The position numbers and the translations under genes were made by a program. From an uncultured Alistipes sp. (GTDB lineage Bacteria > Bacteroidota > Bacteroidia > Bacteroidales > Rikenellaceae), in assembly GCA_944321175.1 (NCBI GenBank), contig CALUKI010000022.1, positions 48,357 to 112,356 on the forward strand: DNA of 64,000 nt, in the 5' to 3' direction. Positions within the stretch are counted from its first letter, which is position 1, and every line of letters begins with the position of its first letter. Positions 1-10,918 of the stretch are shown here, piece after piece. The notes beneath the pieces were generated by a model. The model was given only the letters and a program-made list of their open reading frames with translations. It did not search any database and was not told the DNA's origin.

Positions 1-1
1 C

Positions 2-1180
2 ACGACGTTCCTGACCCCCTACATGATCCGCGCGGCCGATCCCTTCTGCAACCTGCTCGAACGGCATCTTCCCGCCCGCTGGCAGCAGGCGCTGGCGCAC
101 TATGCCTCCGGTGCCGGAACCGAAAGCCGGCACAACACCTGGTTCCGGCTGTTGCGCCGGATGCTGATTCCCGTAGCCGTCTATGTGGTCTTCTGCATCT
201 TTTCCGAAGCGATCTTTTTCCGCTATGCCGCCCCCTGGATTCGCGGACACATTCCGGGATGGGCGGGGGCTGCGGTCAATCTGGCCGTCATCCTCGGCAT
301 ACTGGCCCCCGTCCTGTTGCTGATATGGCGGCACGGCAACCGTTCAACGGAATTCCGCCAGTTGTGGAACGACAGCAAATTCAACCGCGGCCCGCTCGTA
401 TCGCTCATCCTGCTCAAGGGCCTGCTCTGCATCGGCATTCTGATGTCGGTCGTAGCGACGCTGTTCAACGTGGCATCGGGCATGGGATTCGTATTGTCGC
501 TGCTGCTCTTCGCCGGCATCGCCTTCTCCAAACGGCTGCACAAACGCTCGTCCGAGATGGCCGAACGGTTCCGCGAGAATTTCGAGGGCAACAATACGGA
601 AGAGCTGAGCCGACAACCGCTCGGTGAGGAACAACTGCCCTTCGGAGATCTGCACATGGCCGAGTTCACGGTTTCGACCGAATCGGCCGTTGCCGGCCGG
701 ACGCTCCACGACATCGATTTCCGACGCCGTTACGGCGTTTCCATCGTTGCCATCCGTCGAGGCAACAGGCTGTTGCAGCTTCCGGGCGGCGGTACGCAGC
801 TCTTCCCTTATGACAAACTGACGGTCGTGGGCACCGATGAAGAGTTCCGGAATTTCCGCCGCATCCTGGAACAGCAGCGCTCCGAACGCCGGAAGAGCAG
901 CAGGGAAGCCCGGCCGTCCACGCTGCGAATCGTCTCCTACACGTTGCCGGCGGATTCGGCCCTCGACGGGCTCACGCTCCGCGATGCGGAGGTGCGCGAA
1001 CACGCCTCGGCGCTGGTATTGGGCATCGAACGGGCGGAAGGAGCCGTCATGAATCCTCCGGCAACGGAGAGCTTCCATGCCGGCGACACCGTATGGGCGG
1101 TAGGCGATCCGCACCGCATGCAGGCCTTCTTCGAACGGACGAAAGGGGCGGAAACAGCCCCATCGGTTCGGACGGAGTAA
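2..1180 (+). CDS. Cation:proton antiporter with two C-terminal TrkA-C domains (5' part missing)
   Basis: The reading frame is open from base 2, before the first ATG at 23, so this is the C-terminal part of a longer protein. The leading residues TTFLTPYMIRAADP match the end of the membrane domain in Bacteroidetes CPA2-type cation:proton antiporters. Four further hydrophobic helices follow at about residues 50-75, 82-102, 130-150 and 155-170. Two TrkA-C (RCK_C) domains then occupy about 215-285 and 305-375; such domains bind ligands and gate transport in this family. It should act in the inner membrane in Na+ or K+/H+ exchange. The ion cannot be told from this fragment. It converges on the lipoprotein pair downstream. 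Confidence 0.85.
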   Translation, partial: TTFLTPYMIRAADPFCNLLERHLPARWQQALAHYASGAGTESRHNTWFRLLRRMLIPVAVYVVFCIFSEAIFFRYAAPWIRGHIPGWAGAAVNLAVILGILAPVLLLIWRHGNRSTEFRQLWNDSKFNRGPLVSLILLKGLLCIGILMSVVATLFNVASGMGFVLSLLLFAGIAFSKRLHKRSSEMAERFRENFEGNNTEELSRQPLGEEQLPFGDLHMAEFTVSTESAVAGRTLHDIDFRRRYGVSIVAIRRGNRLLQLPGGGTQLFPYDKLTVVGTDEEFRNFRRILEQQRSERRKSSREARPSTLRIVSYTLPADSALDGLTLRDAEVREHASALVLGIERAEGAVMNPPATESFHAGDTVWAVGDPHRMQAFFERTKGAETAPSVRTE

Positions 1181-1380
1181 GAAGAGGGAGAGGGCCGCAA
1201 CAATGGCGGATTCTTTCATCTTACCTATTTTACCTCGATTTTCCGCCCTACGGCAAAACCGCGCAAAGAAGAAAGCGCCCGGAGAATTGTTCCGGCGGGA
1301 GGCGTTCCATCCCAAAGGCACCTCACGGCCCCTGTGCCGTGGCGGCGTTGTCCATTACCGTGCGAAAGGCTCCGTCCCAA

Positions 1381-1424
1381 CAAAAAGCGGAGATGCGTCA
1401 AGGGGGGGGGTGACGCATCTCCGC
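1381..1424 (-). terminator. Rho-independent terminator after the lipoprotein pair
   Basis: A perfect 14-bp stem (1387-1400 with 1411-1424) encloses a 10-base loop that is A followed by nine G on the plus strand. On the minus strand the stem is followed by TTTTTG. It lies 37 bases past the stop of the lipoprotein gene ending at 1461. The C-rich loop in the RNA is unusual. A closely similar stem recurs at 3251-3289. Confidence 0.75.
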
Positions 1425-1460
1425 AAAAGGCCGCTGATCCGACCAGAATTATTGTTTGTC

Positions 1461-1991
1461 TTATTCCTCCGTCTCTTTCTCGACCAGTTCGAAAAATCCG
1501 CTGATCTCCTGCTGATCGATCGCCTGACGCACATTGAAACGCTTCACCTGATCTTCATAACCCTTCTTGCTCACCTTGATTTCAATCTGCACATCGCGCG
1601 AGTTCTCGTATGTCAGCCCCAGAATATTGAATGATCGCGTCTCTTCGAACGGTGTTGTCATCAGATAGGTCTCGTTGGTATTCTTGACAACGGACGGGAT
1701 ACTCGACACCACACGCCAATAGATCCGCGCACCGCGAGGATCGGAATCGAAATACCAGCGGATCACGGTGCGTTCGAGAGCCGTCTGACCCGGTTTGTCC
1801 CGGCTGACCATGTTCGACGCCTCGCCCGATACGATTGTCGGGTCCTGACGATAAGTTATTGGAGGAGTATAGACCACAGTCGTATGTTGACGTTTGGGAG
1901 CTTTCCGGAGCGATTTAACCGGAGAACAGGAAACAATCGAAAAACTGAGGCCCAATATCAGTAATACAAAGCCGATTTGTTGATGTCTCAT
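1461..1991 (-). CDS. Lipoprotein, shorter paralogue of a tandem pair
   Basis: This 176-residue protein has an SpII lipoprotein signal with lipobox SIVSC, cysteine at about residue 22. The mature N-terminus is short and basic. From about residue 52 to the end it is nearly identical to the C-terminal 124 residues of the neighbour at 2013-2795, including about 77 consecutive identical residues. I do not recognise the shared domain; it looks all-beta and may be an envelope domain. It is the second gene of a two-gene unit, 21 bp after its paralogue, and is followed by a terminator. The high identity with unrelated N-termini points to a recent duplication. No function can be given. Confidence 0.7.
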   Translation of the reverse strand: MRHQQIGFVLLILGLSFSIVSCSPVKSLRKAPKRQHTTVVYTPPITYRQDPTIVSGEASNMVSRDKPGQTALERTVIRWYFDSDPRGARIYWRVVSSIPSVVKNTNETYLMTTPFEETRSFNILGLTYENSRDVQIEIKVSKKGYEDQVKRFNVRQAIDQQEISGFFELVEKETEE

Positions 1992-2012
1992 ATTATCGGA
2001 AGTTTAGTCTTT

Positions 2013-2795
2013 TTATTCAACTTCGGGTTTTTCGACCATTTCAAAGAACGCGCTGATTTCTTGCTGGTCAATTGCTTGACGGACATTGAAGCGCTTTACC
2101 TGATCTTCATATCCCCTTTTGCTCACCTTGATCTCTATCTGCACATCGCGCGAATTCTCGTATGTCAGCCCCAGGATATTGAATGACCGGGTCTCTTCAA
2201 AGGGCGTCGTCATCAGGTAGGTCTCGTTGGTGTTCTTGACTACGGACGGGATGCTCGACACCACACGCCAATAGATGCGCGCGCCGCGCGGGTCGGAATC
2301 GAAATACCAACGGATTACGGTACGTTCGAGAGCCGTTTCACCGGGGTTGTCCCGACTGACGGTCTTCGAAGCTTCATGTACCACAATCGTCGGATCCTCG
2401 ACATAATTTCTCAACGGCGTCCGTTGCATATTCAGCGTATAATACTTGGATTCGGGTTTCGTCATTGCACCTGTAGCCGCATCCACCGCAAAGCCGGGGA
2501 TACCGCCAAACAGGAGATTCCATAAGGTCGTACCATTGAATTTTTTATGAATGTTGATCGTTGACGGATCATACCCTTGAGCCTCGGCAACCACTTTTGT
2601 ATCCTTGAAACCCCGTTTTACTTTCACGCGCGCCGGCAAAAGGATGTTGGGATATTTCGCCCCGTCAATCGTCAGATCGACAGGCTGGGTAACCCGGTCG
2701 TCCGCAAGTACTACGCGTGCTTTGGATCCGTTGAAAATGGTTGCGCAGGAGGAGAGGATCGCAATGCACAGCCCAAGAACAAAGAGTTTCTTCAT
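2013..2795 (-). CDS. Lipoprotein with PEGA-like N-terminal part, longer paralogue
   Basis: This 260-residue protein starts with a lipoprotein signal, lipobox LSSCATIFNG (cysteine 17); CATI(F/x)xG is common in lipoproteins that carry a PEGA-like beta domain. Residues 25-90 contain PVDLTIDGAKYP and a basic stretch compatible with that fold. A small hydrophobic glycine-rich segment (LLFGGIPGFAVDAATGA, about 91-107) resembles those in related lipoproteins. Residues about 137-260 are the domain shared with the downstream paralogue. It is the first gene of the pair. The leader contains ATGAGACAT just before the true ATG, the same string that opens the downstream gene, so the duplication appears to include the start region. 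Function unknown. Confidence 0.7.
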   Translation of the reverse strand: MKKLFVLGLCIAILSSCATIFNGSKARVVLADDRVTQPVDLTIDGAKYPNILLPARVKVKRGFKDTKVVAEAQGYDPSTINIHKKFNGTTLWNLLFGGIPGFAVDAATGAMTKPESKYYTLNMQRTPLRNYVEDPTIVVHEASKTVSRDNPGETALERTVIRWYFDSDPRGARIYWRVVSSIPSVVKNTNETYLMTTPFEETRSFNILGLTYENSRDVQIEIKVSKRGYEDQVKRFNVRQAIDQQEISAFFEMVEKPEVE

Positions 2796-2876
2796 AATGT
2801 CTCATAAAATTAGTGCCCGTCCCAAGGCAATGAATTTAAAAAGACATAAAAAACGTGGGACTAAATCCTTCTATTC

Positions 2877-2994
2877 GCTTGTCGAGGTTCTGGAATACCC
2901 AAGTAGCTAATAACAGAATAAAGCCCACGTGAAACACGTGAGCGTCAAACTTTATTCCAGCTACTTGATTGAAATTTTCCAGATTTCGACAAGC
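2877..2994. repeat. Imperfect inverted repeat, about 118 bp
   Basis: Left arm (2877-2931) and right arm (2935-2994) are interrupted complements: GCTTGTCGA with TCGACAAGC, TCTGGA with TCCAGA, AAGTAGCT with AGCTACTT, GAATAAAG with CTTTATTC, and CACGTG with CACGTG around a three-base AAA loop. It lies in an AT-rich gene-free stretch (2796-3250) upstream of the lipoprotein pair. It could be a small non-autonomous mobile element or a structured RNA. I see no transposase and no clear target-site duplication. Confidence 0.6.
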
Positions 2995-3250
2995 AAGAGT
3001 AAAGATAACGCTTTTTATATGTTTATACCGATTTTTTATTCGGTACATAGGTGAGTTGTGTTCGGTTATTTATTCATAGGCATACTGTAATTAGTTGTTT
3101 CACGCAAATATATAAAAACTATTGTGATTAAGAGGAATAAACGGATATATTTTTTAAGATTCCCGCTCCCGTTCCACTTTTCGACCCACACAATCACCTG
3201 TGAATCAAAATAAAAAACCGAAATCGGAGAAGGAGATACGGGGGCGACAG

Positions 3251-3289
3251 AAAAAAAGCGGAGATGCGCCTTGCAGGACGCACCTCCGT
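3251..3289 (-). terminator. Terminator after the GGGtGRT gene
   Basis: On the minus strand a stem formed by 3259-3270 and 3277-3288, with a mismatch and a small bulge, is followed by TTTTTTT. It sits 50 bases past the stop at 3339. The 3' arm and U-tract (minus strand CGCATCTCCGCTTTTT) repeat those of the terminator at 1381-1424. Confidence 0.7.
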
Positions 3290-3338
3290 ACAGATTCCGC
3301 AAACGGACGAACCCCCGCCGCAGATAAAATTCCGGATA

Positions 3339-4340
3339 TTACTTCATGGCCTGCTCGACAGCGACCGCTACGGCAACCGTAGCACCCACCATCGGGTTGT
3401 TGCCCATGCCGAGGAAGCCCATCATCTCGACGTGCGCAGGCACCGACGACGAACCGGCAAACTGCGCATCGGAGTGCATGCGGCCCATCGTATCGGTCAT
3501 GCCGTAGGAAGCGGGACCGGCTGCCATGTTGTCCGGATGCAGCGTACGGCCCGTACCGCCGCCCGACGCCACCGAGAAGTACTTCTTGCCGGCCAACAGG
3601 CGCTCTTTCTTGTAGGTGCCGGCCACGGGGTGCTGGAAGCGGGTGGGGTTCGTCGAGTTGCCCGTAATCGAAACATCCACATCCTCCTTCCACATGACGG
3701 CCACACCCTCACGGACATCGTTCACGCCATAGCAGCGCACCTTGCCGCGCAGACCCGTCGAATAGGGAATCTCCTTGACGATCTTCAGTTCACCCGTATA
3801 GTAGTCGAACTCGGTCTGTACATAGGTAAATCCGTTGATGCGGGAGATGATCTGTGCGGCGTCCTTGCCCAGACCGTTGAGAATCACGCGCAGCGGATTC
3901 CTGCGCACGCGGTTCGCCATCTCGGCGATCTTGATGGCACCCTCGGCGGCAGCGAACGACTCATGGCCGGCCAAGAATGCAAAGCACTGCGTCTCTTCAC
4001 GCAACAGACGTGCTGCGAGATTCCCGTGGCCGAGACCCACTTTGCGGTCATCGGCTACCGAGCCGGGGATACAGAAGGCCTGCAGGCCCTCACCGATTGC
4101 TTCGGCGGCATCGGCAGCGTTCGTGCAACCCTTCTTGATGGCGATGGCCGCACCTACGACATAGGCCCACTTGGCGTTTTCGAAGCAGATGGGCTGCGTC
4201 TCCTCGCACATCTTGTAGGGATCGAGACCCTTTGCCGAGCAGATAGCCTTGGCATCCTCTACGCCGTTGATTCCGTACTGAGCAAGCACAGCATTGATTT
4301 TATCGATTCTGCGCTCGTAGCTTTCAAACAAACTTGCCAT
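3339..4340 (-). CDS. GGGtGRT protein
   Basis: This 333-residue soluble protein carries the name-giving glycine-rich motif ASGGGTGRTLHPDNM near residue 265, followed by a glycine- and methionine-rich C-terminus (MMGFLGMGNNPMVGATVAVA). The family is widespread in anaerobic Bacteroidetes, Firmicutes and some archaea and has no assigned biochemical role. It is nearly always next to a NifU-like Fe-S scaffold, as here, where the scaffold gene lies 32 bp upstream in the same operon. Four cysteines near the N-terminus (around residues 33, 45, 52 and 72) could bind metal; that is inference. A terminator follows at 3251-3289. Family assignment is firm, function is not. Confidence 0.88.
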   Translation of the reverse strand: MASLFESYERRIDKINAVLAQYGINGVEDAKAICSAKGLDPYKMCEETQPICFENAKWAYVVGAAIAIKKGCTNAADAAEAIGEGLQAFCIPGSVADDRKVGLGHGNLAARLLREETQCFAFLAGHESFAAAEGAIKIAEMANRVRRNPLRVILNGLGKDAAQIISRINGFTYVQTEFDYYTGELKIVKEIPYSTGLRGKVRCYGVNDVREGVAVMWKEDVDVSITGNSTNPTRFQHPVAGTYKKERLLAGKKYFSVASGGGTGRTLHPDNMAAGPASYGMTDTMGRMHSDAQFAGSSSVPAHVEMMGFLGMGNNPMVGATVAVAVAVEQAMK

Positions 4341-4372
4341 ATCTCTAATTCTTTTTTTCGGTTAGACAACGG

Positions 4373-5065
4373 TTACTCCTGACGAGGATCGATGTATTTC
4401 TTGGCCTCGGCGAAACGGCCGTAGTGACCTTTTGCCTTTTCGAGGGCCTCTTTGGGATCAACACCCTTCTTCACGAAGTCCATGAACTTGCCCAGATGCA
4501 CGAATTCGTAACCGATTACCTCATCGTTTTCATCGAGCGCCATGCGGGTGCAGTACCCTTCGGCCATCTCCAGATAACGGGTGCCTTTTGCCAGCGTGCC
4601 GAACATCGTGCCCACCTGGCTGCGCAAGCCTTTTCCGAGGTCTTCGAGCGATGCGCCGATGACCAGACCGCCCTCCGAGAAGGCCGACTGCGTTCGGCCA
4701 TAGACGATCTGCTTGAACAACTCACGCATGGCCGTATTGATTGCATCGCACACGAGGTCGGTATTGAGAGCTTCGAGGATCGTCTTGCCGGGCAGGATCT
4801 CCGAGGCCATTGCCGCCGAGTGCGTCATACCGGAGCAACCGATTGTCTCGACGAGCGCCTCCTGAATGACTCCCTCCTTGACATTGAGGGTCAGCTTGCA
4901 GGCACCCTGCTGAGGTGCGCACCAACCCACACCGTGCGTAAGACCGGAGATATCCTTGATCTCCTTGGCTACAACCCACTTGCCCTCCTCAGGGATCGGT
5001 GCGGACTCGTGATTGGCACCCTTTTTCACGCAACACATCTGTTGCACTTCGTGTGAATAAATCAT
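4373..5065 (-). CDS. Iron-sulfur cluster assembly scaffold (NifU N-terminal-like)
   Basis: This 230-residue protein resembles the U-type scaffold domain. The segment GWCAPQQGACKLTLNVKEGV (about 47-66) aligns with the first cysteine region of NifU/IscU, and ETIGCSGMTHSAAMASEILP (about 73-92) with the second (GCxxxxAS pattern). A third cysteine lies in GYCTRMA. The C-terminal part (HLGKFMDFVKKGVDPKEALEKAKGHYGRFAEAKKY) is specific to the version paired with GGGtGRT proteins. It would hold a transient Fe-S cluster in the cytoplasm. No cysteine desulfurase is next to it, so sulfur must come from elsewhere. First gene of a two-gene operon behind a TACCTTTG box. Confidence 0.85.
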   Translation of the reverse strand: MIYSHEVQQMCCVKKGANHESAPIPEEGKWVVAKEIKDISGLTHGVGWCAPQQGACKLTLNVKEGVIQEALVETIGCSGMTHSAAMASEILPGKTILEALNTDLVCDAINTAMRELFKQIVYGRTQSAFSEGGLVIGASLEDLGKGLRSQVGTMFGTLAKGTRYLEMAEGYCTRMALDENDEVIGYEFVHLGKFMDFVKKGVDPKEALEKAKGHYGRFAEAKKYIDPRQE

Positions 5066-5115
5066 AACCGTTAAATTTTATTGAGTTTCGTTGAACGTGT
5101 AACTGAATTCCAGCG

Positions 5116-5123
5116 CAAAGGTA
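5116..5123 (-). promoter_or_regulatory. -7 box TACCTTTG for the scaffold-GGGtGRT operon
   Basis: The minus strand reads TACCTTTG, matching the Bacteroidetes TAnnTTTG -7 element, about 50 bp upstream of the ATG at 5065. I see no clear -33 TTTG at the expected spacing. Confidence 0.5.
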
Positions 5124-5199
5124 GCAAATTTGTTCGATACTCACGCAATGATGCGACGATTTTCACTAATTTCGCACACGGAAACGAACAAGCGAAACC

Positions 5200-5703
5200 A
5201 TGACGATCCGACCGGCAAATACGACCGACATTGAAACGATTCTGACCCTGATCGACGAGGGGCGCCGGCGTCTGCGGCGCGGCGGCGTGGATCAATGGCA
5301 GGACGGCTACCCTTCGCGCGAGACGGTCGGGCGGGACATCCGCCTCGGATACGGCCGGATCCTCTGCGAGGGGCATGTCGCCGCAGCCTATGCCGCCTTT
5401 GTTTTCGACGGCGAACCGGCCTATGAACGCATCGAGGAGGGCGGGTGGCTCTCGGATACTCCCTATGTTGCCGTACACCGGCTCGCGGTCGGCGATGCCT
5501 TTGTCCGCTGCGGCATGGCAACGAAGCTGTTGCGGGCCGCCGCAGCGGAGGCCCGCTCCCGCAATCTGGGTGCATTCCGCATCGACACCCATCCCGACAA
5601 CCGTGCCATGCAGGCCCTGCTCGAAAAGGAAGGGTTCGGCTATCGGGGCAAAGTCCATTACGAAGCCCTGCGCTATGCCTATGAGAAACAGCTTGTCCCC
5701 TGA
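5200..5703 (+). CDS. GNAT family N-acetyltransferase
   Basis: This 167-residue protein has the GNAT layout. The start MTIRPANTTDIETI is the usual beta1-alpha1 opening. YVAVHRLAVGDAFVRCGMATKLL (about 85-107) is motif A, where VRCGMATKL provides the acetyl-CoA pyrophosphate loop (Q/RxxGxG/A form). FRIDTHPDNRAMQALLEKEGF is motif B, with the N-R-A-M and ekeGF ending typical of the fold. It should transfer an acetyl group from acetyl-CoA to a small molecule or a protein amine in the cytoplasm; the substrate is not predictable. It is divergent from the scaffold operon and precedes a HAD phosphatase gene by 57 bp. Confidence 0.85.
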   Translation: MTIRPANTTDIETILTLIDEGRRRLRRGGVDQWQDGYPSRETVGRDIRLGYGRILCEGHVAAAYAAFVFDGEPAYERIEEGGWLSDTPYVAVHRLAVGDAFVRCGMATKLLRAAAAEARSRNLGAFRIDTHPDNRAMQALLEKEGFGYRGKVHYEALRYAYEKQLVP

Positions 5704-5760
5704 AGCCGACGTAACGCCGCCATTCGACCGATGAGAGGACAACCCCATGAAAAACCGACG

Positions 5761-6417
5761 ATGAAACGACCTTACGACTACCTGCTGTTCGATCTCGACG
5801 GCACGCTGACCGATCCGATGGAGGGCATCACCCGCTCGGTGCAATACGCGCTGCGCCACTTCGGCATCGAAGTCGAGGATCTGTGCACATTGACACCCTT
5901 CATCGGGCCGCCGCTGGCCGAATCGTTCCGCACCTTCTACGGCTTCTCGGAGGAGCGCATACCGGAAGCGATCCGCACCATGCGCGAATACTTCGGCGAA
6001 CGGGGCTGGCGCGAGAACCGCGTCTATGACGGCATGCCGCAACTGCTCGGCACCCTGCAAAGGGCCGGTTACACGCTGGCGGTGGCAACGTCGAAACCGA
6101 CCCTTTTTGCACAACGCATCCTCGATCATTTCGATCTTGCACGCTGGTTCGTCTTCGTGGGCGGTGCCGAGATGGACGGACACCGGCAAGCCAAGGCCGA
6201 AGTGATCGCCCATGTGACGGCGCAGTGCGGGATCGACGATCCCCGACGCTGCCTGATGATCGGCGACCGACGGCACGACATTGCGGGGGCCCGAACTGCG
6301 GGAATGGACTCCTGCGGCGTACTCTGGGGATACGGCGATCGGGAAGAGCTGGCGGCTGCCGGTGCGACCCATATCGTCGCATCGCTCGATGAAATGAACC
6401 GGCTGCTGTGCGGATAA
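5761..6417 (+). CDS. HAD superfamily hydrolase (phosphoglycolate phosphatase-like)
   Basis: This 218-residue protein has all HAD motifs: motif I DLDGTLTDP near the N-terminus with both catalytic aspartates, motif II in AVATSKP, the conserved lysine region (RQAKAEVI) and motif IV GDRRHDIAGA. The helical cap after motif I (TRSVQYALRHFGI...TPFIGPPLAESF) matches Gph/PpaX-type phosphatases. It probably dephosphorylates a small phosphorylated metabolite in the cytoplasm. An ATG at 5731 in frame would add ten residues, but MKRPYDYLLFDLDGT is the usual start of the family. It may be co-transcribed with the acetyltransferase 57 bp upstream. It converges on rpoC. Confidence 0.85.
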   Translation: MKRPYDYLLFDLDGTLTDPMEGITRSVQYALRHFGIEVEDLCTLTPFIGPPLAESFRTFYGFSEERIPEAIRTMREYFGERGWRENRVYDGMPQLLGTLQRAGYTLAVATSKPTLFAQRILDHFDLARWFVFVGGAEMDGHRQAKAEVIAHVTAQCGIDDPRRCLMIGDRRHDIAGARTAGMDSCGVLWGYGDREELAAAGATHIVASLDEMNRLLCG

Positions 6418-6560
6418 TCAGGACTACGAGCTTGCATTCAAATTAAGGGCTGAAAACAGGGAAACTTGCCGCTTTTTGCTAAATTCTCACCGCCTTCGCC
6501 GGCTCCACGTCCTGCCATCTTCCCAAATAACCGAGAGCCCCCGCATAGATAATAGATGAA

Positions 6561-6591
6561 GGAGGGGCATCCGAAATTCGGATGCCCCTCC
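6561..6591 (-). terminator. Stem-loop after rpoC
   Basis: A nearly continuous palindrome (GGAGGGGCATCCGAA, one A, then its complement) lies 30 bp past the rpoC stop. On the minus strand it is followed by TTCATCTATT, only a weak U-tract. It probably ends the rpoBC transcript and may also block readthrough from the HAD gene. Confidence 0.65.
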
Positions 6592-6620
6592 TCATACAGG
6601 TCTGGCATGTCCGCCCGCCG

Positions 6621-10883
<4,263 letters not shown>

Positions 10884-10918
10884 ATTGATTCAAATTTTTC
10901 GTTCTCGTTAACTATCGC

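Noticed and set aside
2877..2994. Integron attC site
   Set aside because: Although it is a long imperfect palindrome, the conserved RYYYAAC and GTTRRRY core sites and an integrase are not seen.
2836..3048. 70-codon minus-strand frame over the inverted repeat
   Set aside because: The frame is explained by the repeat and has no signal or domain. It may recur with the repeat in other genomes, which would not make it a gene.
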